A stretch of 64,000 bases of DNA from Thalassovita litoralis (lineage in GTDB: Bacteria > Pseudomonadota > Alphaproteobacteria > Rhodobacterales > Rhodobacteraceae), in assembly GCF_900182725.1 (NCBI RefSeq), contig NZ_FXTO01000006.1:103913-167912 (forward strand), in the 5' to 3' direction. The stretch's first letter is position 1. Every line of letters starts with the position of its first letter. Both the position numbers and the translations under genes were made by a program. Shown piece after piece: positions 17,630 to 26,272 of this stretch. A model generated the notes under the pieces. The model saw only the letters and a program-made list of their open reading frames with translations. It searched no databases and had not been told where the DNA came from.

Positions 17630-19579
17630 ATGTTCCGAGGTTTTGCCTTGTTTTTGATCCTAAGCCTTTTCACGGGGGGCGCGCGGGCCGACGGGCCGCA
17701 GCCGATTGCCAATGCGTTACAGGCCGCGCGGGCAGGCAACTGGGATAATGCGCAGGCGATTGCCGCGCGGGCGGGGCCGGTTGGGGCCGATCTGCTGACT
17801 TGGGTGCAACTGCGCGCGGGCGAGGGCAGTTTCGCGCAGGTACAGACGTTTTTGGCGGATCATCCCGATTGGCCGGGTCTGGCGTTGATGCGCAAACGGG
17901 CCGAGGCCGCGCTGGATGGCGTTCCCGCTGTACAGGTGGCCGCATTTTTTGGCGGGAACCGTCCTGCCACCGGGGCGGGGGTGTTGGCGCTGGCACAGGC
18001 GCAAACCGAATTGGGCCAGAAGGGTGAGGCCGAGGCGGGGGTGGTGCTGGCGTGGCGGACAATGGATTTGGATGACGAATCGCATGACGCCTTGCTGGCG
18101 CAATATGGCAAACTGCTGGCCCCGCATCATCAGGCCCGGTTGGATATGGCGCTGTGGCGGGGGCTGCGGGGCGATGCCAAACGGATGTTGCCGCTGGTCG
18201 GCGATAGCTGGAGCAAGCTGGGACAGGCGCGGCTGGGTTTGCGGGCGCAGGACAAGGCCGTGGATGGTTTGATTGCGGCAGTGCCCGCAGCATTGCAGGG
18301 GGATCCGGGGCTGGCCTATGAACGGTTTTTGTGGCGCATCCGCAAGGGGCGTACCGATGACGCCGTGGCGCTGATCACGGCGCAAAGCACGGGGATCAAG
18401 GCGCTGGGGGAACCGGCGCAATGGTCCGGCTGGCGTCGCTACTTGGTGCGCGATCTGATGCGCGACGGGCGCTATGACACGGCCTATCGGATTGCATCGG
18501 CCCATTACATGCAACCGGCTGATGGGTATGGCTATGCGGATCTGGAATGGTTGTCAGGCTATCTGTCGCTGCGATTCCTGAAGGCACCGGAACGGGCGCT
18601 GGATCATTTCCAGCGATTCCGGGCTGCGGTGGAAACACCGATTTCATTGGGCCGGGCCGGGTATTGGATTGGCCGCACCCAAGAGGCACTGGGGGATATA
18701 GAGGCCGCGAAAATCGCCTACGGTGAAGGGGCGCAATATCAGACCAGCTATTACGGGTTACTGGCGGCGGAACGCGGCGGGGTGGCGTTTGATGCGTCCT
18801 TGGCCGGGACCGAACGGTTCCCGGATTGGCGGCAGGCGGCGTTCACCAAGTCCGAAGTATATCAGGCCGGGGTTTTGGCGCTGAACGCCGGGGAAATTTC
18901 CTTGGCAGAGCAGTTTTTCACCCATCTGGCCAGCGGACTGGACCGGGCAGGAATGGGCGAAATGGGGGAAATGGCGGCGGAATTGGATCAGCCGCATTTG
19001 CAGGTGATGATTGCCAAAGAAGCGGCGCAAAAGGGCTACACGCTGCCCGCCCCCTATTACGCGCTGCACCCGATGCGAAAGCTGGCCTTGCCGGTGCCGA
19101 CGGAATTGGCCCTGTCGATTGCGCGGCGCGAAAGCGAATTTGACCCCACGGTGATCAGTGGCGCGGGGGCGCAGGGGCTGATGCAACTGATGCCGGGAAC
19201 AGCGGCGCAGATGGCACGCGAATTGGGTGTGGATCACGAACCGGGGCGGGTGCTCAGCGATTGGTCCTATAACGCGGCACTGGGCGGCGCCTATCTGGCG
19301 AAGCTGGCGGATCGGTTCGGCGGAAATGTGGTGATGATGGCCGCAGGCTATAACGCCGGTCCCAGCCGCCCGGATCAGTGGATCGAACGCTTTGGTGATC
19401 CGCGCGCCGGGGCGGTGGATGTGGTGGATTGGGTCGAGATGATCCCCTTCACGGAAACCCAGAATTACGTGATGCGGGTGGCGGAATCGTTGCCGGTGTA
19501 TCGGGCGCGACTGGGGCTGTCGCCGCTTCCCGTGCCGTTTAGCCGGGAACTGACGGGGGCAACGATGCTGCGGCGTTGA
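17630..19579 (+). CDS. slt: Soluble lytic murein transglycosylase (Slt family)
   Basis: A 649-residue periplasmic enzyme that cleaves peptidoglycan to 1,6-anhydromuramyl products. Residues 1-21 are a signal peptide (FALFLILSLFTGGARAD). Residues ~25-450 form the alpha-superhelical U/L domain, with repeated helical pairs like GYWIGRTQEALGDIEAAKIAY. The catalytic SLT domain begins at ~490: the acid Glu in ARRESEFDPTVISGAGAQGLMQLMPGTA (Glu in ARRESEF), then AAGYNAGPSRPDQWI and PFTETQNYVMRV. The ATG was chosen because it begins the signal peptide and follows GGCAAGAG. Divergent from dapA. Confidence 0.94.
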   Translation: MFRGFALFLILSLFTGGARADGPQPIANALQAARAGNWDNAQAIAARAGPVGADLLTWVQLRAGEGSFAQVQTFLADHPDWPGLALMRKRAEAALDGVPAVQVAAFFGGNRPATGAGVLALAQAQTELGQKGEAEAGVVLAWRTMDLDDESHDALLAQYGKLLAPHHQARLDMALWRGLRGDAKRMLPLVGDSWSKLGQARLGLRAQDKAVDGLIAAVPAALQGDPGLAYERFLWRIRKGRTDDAVALITAQSTGIKALGEPAQWSGWRRYLVRDLMRDGRYDTAYRIASAHYMQPADGYGYADLEWLSGYLSLRFLKAPERALDHFQRFRAAVETPISLGRAGYWIGRTQEALGDIEAAKIAYGEGAQYQTSYYGLLAAERGGVAFDASLAGTERFPDWRQAAFTKSEVYQAGVLALNAGEISLAEQFFTHLASGLDRAGMGEMGEMAAELDQPHLQVMIAKEAAQKGYTLPAPYYALHPMRKLALPVPTELALSIARRESEFDPTVISGAGAQGLMQLMPGTAAQMARELGVDHEPGRVLSDWSYNAALGGAYLAKLADRFGGNVVMMAAGYNAGPSRPDQWIERFGDPRAGAVDVVDWVEMIPFTETQNYVMRVAESLPVYRARLGLSPLPVPFSRELTGATMLRR

Positions 19580-19630
19580 TGGTCCCCGGTCAGGCCGCCG
19601 CGCGGGACGTGGGGGCGGATGCCTTCGGCA

Positions 19631-19655
19631 AGAGTATTTATAATCAGAAAGAAAC
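19631..19655 (+). repeat. GAGTATTT...AAGAAA element copy (slt 3-prime side)
   Basis: GAGTATTTATAATCAGAAAG then AAAC, 52 bases after the slt stop and in sense to slt. On the opposite strand its T-rich complement directly follows a small hairpin (GGGTT/AACCC, 19660-19673 region). Confidence 0.65.
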
Positions 19656-19798
19656 AAGGGTTTGTTAACCCGAATCGGATGTTCTGGCTGTGCGGTACAG
19701 GCTGGGAAGCCGATGACCGCCCAAGGAAGAGCCGCCCCACCCCTGGTAAGCATCGGCGGCGGTTCGAACGGCCGGTCAGGTGGGGCGCATCCCCTTTG

Positions 19799-19827
19799 GT
19801 TCTTTCTTGGTAAAAATATCCAAATCC
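19799..19827 (-). repeat. GGATATTT...CCAAGAAAGAA element copy (oxidoreductase 3-prime side)
   Basis: On the minus strand GGATTTGGATATTTTTACC then AAGAAAGAACC, 31 bases after the MnmC2-like stop and in sense to that gene. On the plus strand TTCTTTCTTGG follows a short GGGG/CCCC hairpin. It faces the copy at 19631-19655 in the convergent slt/oxidoreductase gap. Confidence 0.7.
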
Positions 19828-19857
19828 CGACCGGATGGCAGGCGATGTGGTTGGGTG

Positions 19858-20898
19858 TTACAGGCTGACTTCGGGCCGGAAACCGGGGGGGATGGTATCG
19901 TGGCCCGTCAGGATCAGGTCGGCCATGACCTCGCCAACTTTCGGTGCCATGCCGAAGCCGATTTTGAAACCGCCGTTGGCGATGAATTCGCCGGGGCGCA
20001 GGGGATGTTCCCCCAGAACCGGGGCGCGGGATCGGGCGCGGGGGCGAACACCGGCCCAGCGTTCCAATACCGGGGCATCGCGCAGGGCAGGGATGGCGGC
20101 GCGGGCGCGGTCCAGTACGGCGTCCAGTTGGCTGTCAGTCGTGGTGGGGCTGCTATAGTCGCGTTCGCTGGTCGATCCGATGGCAACAGTCCCGTCCGCG
20201 TGGGGGACGGCATGAACGCTGTCCGCAAAAAGCTGGGGGCAATCGCGGCGATCCAGTTGCAGCAGCGCCGCTTGCCCCTTGACCCCATTACCGAAGCTGC
20301 GGCGATGGTGGGCGGAAATTTCCTGTAGCCCTGCAACGCCGGTGGCATGCAGGATGCGGCCTTCGGGGTCGCCTTCGGTGATGATTTGCCCGCCCTTGGC
20401 CCGAATGGCGGCAATCAGCGCGGCACAGGCCATGCGCGGGTGAATGCGGGCGGTCAGGCTGTCGCGGATCAGCCAACCGGTGTGGCTGTCTGGGGTCCAG
20501 TCGCCAGCAGCATCGGCCCGGATCACCTGCCAATCGGCCAGCCCTTGCCACAGTTGGGCAGCCCCGCTGGCGCGGTTTTGGGCCAGTGTCAGGGCATGAT
20601 CGTCCGCTATGGGTTGCAGGCGGCCCAGCCGGGCATAGCCGCTGTCCTTGCCGCCTGTTTTTGCGATTTCGGCCCAGTAGGGTTCCGCCATGATCAGGCT
20701 TTCAAACTGGAACTGCTTCTTGTCGTTCCAGTTTTCCGGCACATGGGGTGCCAATGCGCCGACCAGCCCGCCGCTGCTGCCTGCGCCGGGTCCGAATGGA
20801 TCAATCACCTGAACCGATGCGCCGCGTTTGGCGCAGCTCCATGCTACGGACAGACCAAAAGCGCCCGCCCCATATACCGTTACATCCACCATTGCCAT
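19858..20898 (-). CDS. FAD-dependent oxidoreductase, MnmC2-like (tRNA cmnm5s2U34 processing)
   Basis: A 346-residue DAO-family flavoprotein. The N-terminal Rossmann motif is VTVYGAGAFGLSVAWSCAKRGASVQVID; LVGALAPHVPENWNDKK resembles the MnmC oxidoreductase domain, and the C-terminal FAD contact is ANGGFKIGFGMAPKVGEVMADLI. The neighbour across 58 bases is MnmD, the methyltransferase half of MnmC, so this is probably the half that removes carboxymethyl from cmnm5(s2)U34 of tRNA; a glycine-oxidase-like role is the alternative. The ATG at 20898 follows ACGGGGGAA. Confidence 0.75.
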   Translation of the reverse strand: MAMVDVTVYGAGAFGLSVAWSCAKRGASVQVIDPFGPGAGSSGGLVGALAPHVPENWNDKKQFQFESLIMAEPYWAEIAKTGGKDSGYARLGRLQPIADDHALTLAQNRASGAAQLWQGLADWQVIRADAAGDWTPDSHTGWLIRDSLTARIHPRMACAALIAAIRAKGGQIITEGDPEGRILHATGVAGLQEISAHHRRSFGNGVKGQAALLQLDRRDCPQLFADSVHAVPHADGTVAIGSTSERDYSSPTTTDSQLDAVLDRARAAIPALRDAPVLERWAGVRPRARSRAPVLGEHPLRPGEFIANGGFKIGFGMAPKVGEVMADLILTGHDTIPPGFRPEVSL

Positions 20899-20956
20899 TT
20901 CCCCCGTGCCTCTGCATTGTCGGCGCGTTTTCACAGGCTTTCTAAGGGATCAGCGG

Positions 20957-21625
20957 ATGCAAGACCAGCGCGCCGAACTGGAGTGGCGGGACGGGGAAAT
21001 TCCGGTGTCTACCCGGTTTGACGATCCTTATTTCAGTCTGGATAACGGGCTGGCGGAAACGGCCTATGTGTTTTTGGATGGCAACGGGTTGCCGGATCGG
21101 TTTCGGGATGGGTTTCAGATTGCCGAGCTGGGCTTTGGCACCGGGCTGAACCTGTTGGCGGTGGTAAAGCTGTGGCGCGACAGCGGGCAATCCGGGGTCT
21201 TGCACTTCACCACATTCGAGGCCTTTCCGATGAGCGGCCCGGAAATGATCCGGGCGCAACAGGCGTTTCCCGCACTGGCCGAATTGGCACAGGAATTTGC
21301 CCCGCATTGGCCAGCAACACGGCTGTCCCTGCCGGGATTGGAATTTCACATGATCCGGGGCGATGCCCGCGATAGCCTGCCGCGTTGGGATGGGATGGCC
21401 GATGCATGGTTTCTGGATGGGTTTTCCCCGGCAAAGAACCCCGAATTGTGGGAAGCTGCGTTGATGCAGCAGGTGGCCGACCATACCGCAGCAGAGGGCA
21501 CAGCGGCCACCTATACAGCGGCGGGATTTGTCCGTCGCGGGCTGGAAGATGCCGGTTTTAGCGTGGCGCGCCGCGCTGGTTTTGGACGAAAACGCCATAT
21601 GACGGTTGCGCGAAAGGGCCGCTGA
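20957..21625 (+). CDS. mnmD: tRNA (5-methylaminomethyl-2-thiouridine) methyltransferase domain protein (MnmD, DUF752)
   Basis: A 222-residue SAM-dependent methyltransferase equal to the N-terminal half of enterobacterial MnmC. Marks are ELEWRDGEIPVSTRFDDPYFS, the SAM-binding IAELGFGTGLNLLAVV, HFTTFEAFPMS, ADAWFLDGFSPAKNPELW, and the end GFSVARRAGFGRKRHM. It completes mnm5(s2)U34 in the wobble position of tRNAs. The partner oxidoreductase is a separate, divergent gene. The drug/metabolite transporter gene begins directly after its stop, so they are co-transcribed. Confidence 0.9.
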   Translation: MQDQRAELEWRDGEIPVSTRFDDPYFSLDNGLAETAYVFLDGNGLPDRFRDGFQIAELGFGTGLNLLAVVKLWRDSGQSGVLHFTTFEAFPMSGPEMIRAQQAFPALAELAQEFAPHWPATRLSLPGLEFHMIRGDARDSLPRWDGMADAWFLDGFSPAKNPELWEAALMQQVADHTAAEGTAATYTAAGFVRRGLEDAGFSVARRAGFGRKRHMTVARKGR

Positions 21626-22492
21626 ATGGATCAAAATAACACGCGGCTTGGCATTTGGCTGATGGTCGCCACGACTTTTGTCTTTGCGATGCAGGACGGC
21701 ATTTCACGCCATTTGGCCGGGGAATATAACGTGCTGATGGTGGTGATGATCCGCTATTGGTTCTTTGCGGCCTTTGTTGTTGCGGTTGGCGCACGCAAGG
21801 CGGGGGGATTGCGCAACGCTGCGGCGACCAGCCAGCCTTTGATACAGGCGTTTCGCGCGGTACTGTTGGTCGCGGAAATTTGCGTGGCGATCTGGGGCTT
21901 TACCGTGTTGGGGCTGGTGGAAAGCCACGCGGTTTTTGCCTGTTACCCGCTGTTGATTGCAGCCCTGTCCGGCCCGGTTCTGGGGGAAAAGGTGGGCTGG
22001 CGGCGCTGGATGGCGATCGGCGTGGGCTTTGTTGGTATTCTGATCATTCTGGAACCCGGTTTCGGTGTGTTCCAACCCGGCGCGGTGATCCCGCTGGTAT
22101 CGGCGCTGATGTTTGCCGTTTACGGCTTGTTGACGCGCTATGTGGCGCGACGGGACAGTTCTGCCACCAGCTTTTTCTGGACTGGGACCGTGGGCATGGT
22201 GGCCATGACCGCCGTGGGCATGTGGTATTGGGAACCGATGACCGGGTCTGATTGGCTGTGGATGGGGCTGCTGTGCCTGACCGGCGCGGGCGGGCATTTT
22301 CTGTTGATCAAATGCTACGAGGTGGCCGAAGCCAGCGCGGTACAGCCCTTTGCCTATCTGCAACTGGTCTTTGCGTCTACCCTTGGGATTTTGATCTTTG
22401 GCGAAACCTTGCGAACCAATGTGATTATCGGGGCGGTGCTGATCGTGATGGCGGGGCTGTTTACCCTGTGGCGGGAACGGCAGTCCCAATAG
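21626..22492 (+). CDS. DMT superfamily transporter (EamA domain)
   Basis: A 288-residue inner-membrane protein with about ten hydrophobic helices arranged as two EamA repeats (residues ~5-140 and ~150-285). The N-terminal MQDGISRHLAGEYNVLMVVMIRYWFFA and the later AEASAVQPFAYLQLVFASTLGILIFGE are typical of the RhaT/EamA drug-metabolite transporter family. Substrate unknown. Its ATG abuts the mnmD stop, suggesting co-transcription without obvious functional link. Confidence 0.88.
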   Translation: MDQNNTRLGIWLMVATTFVFAMQDGISRHLAGEYNVLMVVMIRYWFFAAFVVAVGARKAGGLRNAAATSQPLIQAFRAVLLVAEICVAIWGFTVLGLVESHAVFACYPLLIAALSGPVLGEKVGWRRWMAIGVGFVGILIILEPGFGVFQPGAVIPLVSALMFAVYGLLTRYVARRDSSATSFFWTGTVGMVAMTAVGMWYWEPMTGSDWLWMGLLCLTGAGGHFLLIKCYEVAEASAVQPFAYLQLVFASTLGILIFGETLRTNVIIGAVLIVMAGLFTLWRERQSQ

Positions 22493-22519
22493 GCGCTGCG
22501 CTGTTGGGAAGTGCGGAAT

Positions 22520-22543
22520 TGGGTATTTGCCCCAAGAAAGAAC
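22520..22543 (+). repeat. GGGTATTT...CCAAGAAAGAA element copy (transporter 3-prime side)
   Basis: GGGTATTTGCCCCAAGAAAG then AACC, 28 bases after the transporter stop and in sense. Its end overlaps the start of the 22541-22564 hairpin, and its complement supplies the pyrimidine tail of that hairpin on the minus strand. Confidence 0.7.
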
Positions 22544-22564
22544 CTGCGACCCACGCCGCAGGTT
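22533..22564 (-). terminator. Terminator-like hairpin after the MaoC-like gene
   Basis: AACCTGCG and CGCAGGTT (22541-22564), followed on the minus strand by CTTTCTTGG provided by the repeat element; six bases beyond the stop of the minus-strand dehydratase gene. Confidence 0.6.
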
Positions 22565-22569
22565 GGGGT

Positions 22570-23373
22570 TTAGCGGGCCGTGGCTGTCATGTTTTGCCGC
22601 CCGTCCGGGCCACGCACCCAAAGCGTGCCATCTTTCCAGCACAGGGTTGCGGTTTCGTGATCCATCAACGCCGAGGTGGCGCGGAAGCTGAATTCGGAAA
22701 GCTGACCCAACTGACGTTCGGCATATAGCATTAGCAATTGCGCCAGCAGCGGGCCGTGGGTGACAAGGCCGTCATACCCCTCGACCGTGCGGGCATAGGG
22801 GTTGTCATAGTGAATCCGGTGACCGTTGAAGGTTAGCGCCGAATAGCGGAACAACAGCGTGGTATCGAAGCTGGCCTGTTCGGCGGCGGTTTCATCGGTG
22901 GGGGCCTGTGGTGGCGTGGGGGCAGGGGTGCCGGGCGCGGGATCTTCGCGATAGACAATATCCTGCCATTCGGTCACGCGGGTTATGCCATCCTGCACAA
23001 TATCATGGCGCAGCACGACAAAGCCCAGCGGGCCTGATCGTCCCTCTTTCCGGTCGATTTTTTCCAGTGTGGTGATTTTTTCCGCCGGTTTTCCGGCGTG
23101 AAGCGGGCCGTGAAACTGTAGCCGCCCACCCGCCCACATGCGGCGGGGCAGTCCCAGATCGGGGATAATGCCCAGCCCGGTTTTCGGATGGCCATCGCGG
23201 CCCAGATGGGCGGGCGGTTCCGGGGTCCAGAAATAAATCTGGTGGAAAAACGGCGGCAGCGGGGTGCCTTCGGTGATGGTGACGGGCATCCCCAGCGAAG
23301 CCTGAAGCGCAGCCGCGCGGGCGGGGTCCATCACATCGGTTTGACGGGTTTGTTTTGGGGCGTCATTCTGCAT
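22570..23373 (-). CDS. FAS1-like/MaoC-type dehydratase (mesaconyl-C4-CoA hydratase-like)
   Basis: A 267-residue double-hotdog protein. An N-terminal FAS1-like dehydratase half (residues ~40-135: LPPFFHQIYFWTPEPPAHLG, RMWAGGRLQFHGPL) is followed by a C-terminal hotdog half (~170-260) with LLFRYSALTFNGHRIHYDNPY, containing the hydratase-2 Asn-Xaa-His-Xaa-Ile-His-Tyr-Asp motif, and GLVTHGPLLAQLLM. Such proteins hydrate enoyl-CoAs such as mesaconyl-C4-CoA or itaconyl-CoA; the exact acyl-CoA is not clear. Stand-alone; divergent from a small VOC gene. Confidence 0.78.
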   Translation of the reverse strand: MQNDAPKQTRQTDVMDPARAAALQASLGMPVTITEGTPLPPFFHQIYFWTPEPPAHLGRDGHPKTGLGIIPDLGLPRRMWAGGRLQFHGPLHAGKPAEKITTLEKIDRKEGRSGPLGFVVLRHDIVQDGITRVTEWQDIVYREDPAPGTPAPTPPQAPTDETAAEQASFDTTLLFRYSALTFNGHRIHYDNPYARTVEGYDGLVTHGPLLAQLLMLYAERQLGQLSEFSFRATSALMDHETATLCWKDGTLWVRGPDGRQNMTATAR

Positions 23374-23416
23374 GGCGCGACGTTAGAAACGAATGGCAAA
23401 AGGGGCAATCGGGAAA

Positions 23417-23815
23417 ATGACGGCAAAGCTGAAATCGCTGGATCATCTGGTGTTGACGGTGGGGGATATTGCGGCCTCGGCACGGTTTTATGAAACTGTT
23501 CTGGGGATGGAAATTGATCGGTTCAATGCTGCCGACGGCACCCAACGCTGGGCGCTGAAATTCGGGCATCAAAAGATCAACCTGCATCAGTCCGGTCAGG
23601 AATTTGAACCCAAGGCGCGTTTGGCAACGCCGGGGTCTGCCGATTTGTGTTTTCTGACCGACGCCCCGTTAGAGGCATGGCTGGCGCGGTTCGCCGATCA
23701 CGATGTTGCGGTAATCGAAGGCCCGGTTCGGCGCACTGGTGCGATGGGGCCGATTTTGTCGCTGTATATTCGTGACCCGGATGGCAACCTGATCGAGGTG
23801 TCCAATCAGGTCTGA
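23417..23815 (+). CDS. VOC family protein (glyoxalase-like)
   Basis: A 132-residue single-domain vicinal-oxygen-chelate protein: LKSLDHLVLTVGDIAASARFYETVLGM at the start and LYIRDPDGNLIEVSNQV at the end, with likely ligands His (SLDHLVL), His (KINLHQS) and Glu (LIEVSN). It belongs to the group often labelled VOC family virulence protein, for which no substrate is established. The internal ATG was chosen because family similarity begins there and GGGAAA precedes it; an ATG 24 bases upstream is also possible. Confidence 0.8.
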   Translation: MTAKLKSLDHLVLTVGDIAASARFYETVLGMEIDRFNAADGTQRWALKFGHQKINLHQSGQEFEPKARLATPGSADLCFLTDAPLEAWLARFADHDVAVIEGPVRRTGAMGPILSLYIRDPDGNLIEVSNQV

Positions 23816-23837
23816 CAGATCGTTGGCGCGGGACAAA

Positions 23838-23870
23838 GCAAAACGCCCCGGCTGTGTGGCACGGGGCGTT
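23838..23870 (-). terminator. Intrinsic terminator after the OmpA-family lipoprotein gene
   Basis: AACGCCCCG and CGGGGCGTT with an 11-base loop, followed on the minus strand by TTGCTTTGTCC, 24 bases after the stop. It also lies 22 bases beyond the convergent VOC gene and may serve both. Confidence 0.7.
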
Positions 23871-23894
23871 CAGGGGGTATGATCTGCCCAAGGC

Positions 23895-24548
23895 TTAGTT
23901 TGGCAAAATCACGATTTCAACGCGCCGGTTCTGGGCGCGGCCTTCGGCGGACAGGTTGGTGGCGATGGGCATATCCTCGCCCCGGCCAATGATCTGTACG
24001 CGGCCCGAATTCACACCGCCGCCGATCAGAATATTCGCCACGGCTGCGGCGCGGCGCTGGCTCAGATCCAGATTATACTGGGCCGATCCGGTGTTATCGG
24101 TATGGCCAACCACCTGAACGCGGGTGTCAGGATAACGGTTCAGACTGCTGGCAACAGTTTGCAGATCATCGCGCAATCCGCCCTGCACATAGGTGCTGTC
24201 GGTTGCGAACAGGATGTCCTGCGGCATGGTGACGATCAGGCGGTCGCCTGTGTTGGTGATGCCGACATTGCCGTCCAGTTGCTGACGCAGCTCTGCTTCT
24301 TGCTTGTCCAGATTGTTGCCGATGGCCGCCCCAACGCCTGCGCCAATAGCCGCCCCAACGATGGCCCCTTTCTTGTTGTTGTCAGACACCATCGCGCCTG
24401 AAATCGCGCCAAGGAAACCGCCGATCAATGCGCCTTCTTTGGCTTTGCGGTTCGGGTCCGTGCCAGCATATTCAGGGCTGGTGCAGGCCGTGGTCAACAA
24501 AAGAGCGGTGCCGCCCAGAGCCATGATAGCCGTTTTCGCAAGGGTCAT
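23895..24548 (-). CDS. OmpA-family outer-membrane lipoprotein with glycine zipper
   Basis: A 217-residue envelope protein. A lipoprotein signal ends at LLLTTAC (lipobox Cys ~residue 22). Residues ~38-80 form a glycine-zipper segment (GALIGGFLGAISGAM, GAIVGAAIGAGVGAAIG). The C-terminal ~110-217 is the OmpA peptidoglycan-binding domain with FATDSTYVQGGLRDDL, VVGHTDNTGSAQYNLDLSQRRA and GRAQNRRVEIVI. It probably anchors the outer membrane to peptidoglycan (YiaD-like). Monocistronic. Confidence 0.92.
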   Translation of the reverse strand: MTLAKTAIMALGGTALLLTTACTSPEYAGTDPNRKAKEGALIGGFLGAISGAMVSDNNKKGAIVGAAIGAGVGAAIGNNLDKQEAELRQQLDGNVGITNTGDRLIVTMPQDILFATDSTYVQGGLRDDLQTVASSLNRYPDTRVQVVGHTDNTGSAQYNLDLSQRRAAAVANILIGGGVNSGRVQIIGRGEDMPIATNLSAEGRAQNRRVEIVILPN

Positions 24549-24667
24549 AATTGTCGTGCCTCATCAAATGGATCCGCTACGTCGGAGTCCCATCAGTATA
24601 TGGGGGGATTATGGCCCGCCCAAAACACGTTTATGTAAACTTGCGCAAGTTTTCGCGCATATGGGGC

Positions 24668-25519
24668 TTAGCTGGCCTTGGCGTACGGTTCGGCCTCGGC
24701 GCGGGCGGCTTCATAGGCCAGAAGCGCCCGTTTGACGGGCAGCCCCCAATGATAGCCCCCCAAAGCCCCCGATTTACGCAATGCGCGGTGGCAGGGGATC
24801 AGCCAACTGACCGGGTTGCGGCCCACGGCGGTGCCAACGGCGCGCACGGCCTTGGGGTTGCCGATGCTGTGGGCGATTTCCGAATATGTGGTCACATGAC
24901 CCGATGGGATTTGCAGCAGCGCCTCCCATACCTTGATCTGAAAAGGAGCGCCGATCATATGCAGCCGGGTTTCACCCTTTTGGGCAAAGGCACTGTCGAC
25001 CAGCGGTTTCAGCGCCATCGGGTCTTCGACAAATTGCGCCTTCGGCCAACGCGATAGCATGTCCTGCATCGCGGCTTCGGTTCCGGTTTCGGCGGCAAAG
25101 GCCAGCCCGCAAATGCCTTTGTCCGTTCCCATTACCAGTGCCAGATCAAAGGGGCTGTCGAACCACCCCCAATAAACGGTGATGCCTTCGCCTTCGCGGG
25201 CGTAATCGCCGGGGCTCATCGCTTCCCAGCGCAGGAACAGGTCATGGAGGCGGCCATTGCCGGACAAACCAACGCTGTGACTGACCTGTAGCGTGGTCAT
25301 GTTTTCGCGTAGCAGGGTTTTGGCGTGGTCCAGCGCCAGATATTGCTGATACCGCTTGGGCGATACCCCCACCCATTGCGAAAACACCCGCTGGAAATGG
25401 GCGGGGCTCATGTTCATGCGTTGTGCCAGATCGGGCAGCGACAGGCCCGGTTCGGCATCAATCAAGTCCAGTGCGCGCCGCATGACGTGGTAATGATAAC
25501 CTGCTTCGGTGTCCGACAT
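24668..25519 (-). CDS. Ada-like protein: AraC-type HTH fused to methylated-DNA--cysteine S-methyltransferase
   Basis: A 283-residue two-part protein. Residues ~15-105 are an AraC/XylS HTH (LSLPDLAQRMNMSPAHFQRVFSQWVG). Residues ~115-283 are the O6-alkylguanine-DNA alkyltransferase: FQIKVWEALLQIPSGHVTTYSEIA, the Arg finger region AVRAVGTAVGRNPVSWLIPCHR with acceptor Cys in PCHR. It lacks the zinc/phosphotriester N-terminal domain of E. coli Ada, so it can repair O6-methylguanine but is unlikely to sense methylphosphotriesters. The start follows GAAAGGAA. It is divergent from nth, another repair gene, across 108 bases. Confidence 0.9.
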   Translation of the reverse strand: MSDTEAGYHYHVMRRALDLIDAEPGLSLPDLAQRMNMSPAHFQRVFSQWVGVSPKRYQQYLALDHAKTLLRENMTTLQVSHSVGLSGNGRLHDLFLRWEAMSPGDYAREGEGITVYWGWFDSPFDLALVMGTDKGICGLAFAAETGTEAAMQDMLSRWPKAQFVEDPMALKPLVDSAFAQKGETRLHMIGAPFQIKVWEALLQIPSGHVTTYSEIAHSIGNPKAVRAVGTAVGRNPVSWLIPCHRALRKSGALGGYHWGLPVKRALLAYEAARAEAEPYAKAS

Positions 25520-25627
25520 GGTGGTTCCTTTCGTTGTGGGTATCTTAGCGCAGATCAGCGCGGCCAATCGACCCGGAACTTGCGGGAATGGCTTGAGCCT
25601 GCACGCAGGTCGGGGCATAGATTTCGC

Positions 25628-26272
25628 ATGGCAAAGCAGCTTGATTATCACACGATCCGAGAGATCTTTACCCGCTTCCAACAATCCGAGCCCGAACCCA
25701 AGGGCGAGTTGGATCACGTCAACGCCTATACGCTGGTGGTGGCGGTCGCGCTGTCGGCGCAGGCCACGGACAAGGGCGTGAACAAGGCAACGGCGGAATT
25801 GTTCAAAATCGCCGACACGCCGCAGAAGATGCTGGATCTGGGCGAAGATGGGCTGATCGAACATATCAAAACGATCGGGCTGTTTCGCAACAAGGCCAAG
25901 AACGTGATCAAGCTGTCGCGTATTCTGGTTGATGACTATGACGGCGAAGTGCCGTGTTCACGCGCCGCACTGGAAAGCCTGCCGGGGGTGGGACGCAAGA
26001 CCGCCAATGTGGTGCTGAACATGTGGTGGCGCTACCCGGCGCAGGCGGTGGATACGCATATTTTCCGCTTCGGTAATCGCTCGGGCGTGTGTCCGGGCAA
26101 GGATGTGGTCGCGGTGGAACGCGCCATCGAGGATAACATCCCGGTGGATTTTCAACTACATGCCCACCATTGGATGATTCTGCACGGTCGCTATACCTGC
26201 GTGGCGCGCAAACCCAAATGCAACGCCTGCCTGATCCGCGACCTGTGCCAATTCGAGGATAAAACACCATGA
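25628..26272 (+). CDS. nth: Endonuclease III
   Basis: A 214-residue DNA glycosylase/AP lyase for oxidised pyrimidines. The helix-hairpin-helix with catalytic Lys is LPGVGRKTANVVLN, the catalytic Asp is in VDTHIFRFGNRSG, and the C-terminal [4Fe-4S] cluster uses four Cys in CVARKPKCNACLIRDLC. VVAVALSAQATDKGVNKAT is also family-typical. The start sits after a purine-poor leader with weak ribosome site; the ATG matches the family N-terminus. The kinase gene overlaps its stop by four bases. Confidence 0.96.
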   Translation: MAKQLDYHTIREIFTRFQQSEPEPKGELDHVNAYTLVVAVALSAQATDKGVNKATAELFKIADTPQKMLDLGEDGLIEHIKTIGLFRNKAKNVIKLSRILVDDYDGEVPCSRAALESLPGVGRKTANVVLNMWWRYPAQAVDTHIFRFGNRSGVCPGKDVVAVERAIEDNIPVDFQLHAHHWMILHGRYTCVARKPKCNACLIRDLCQFEDKTP

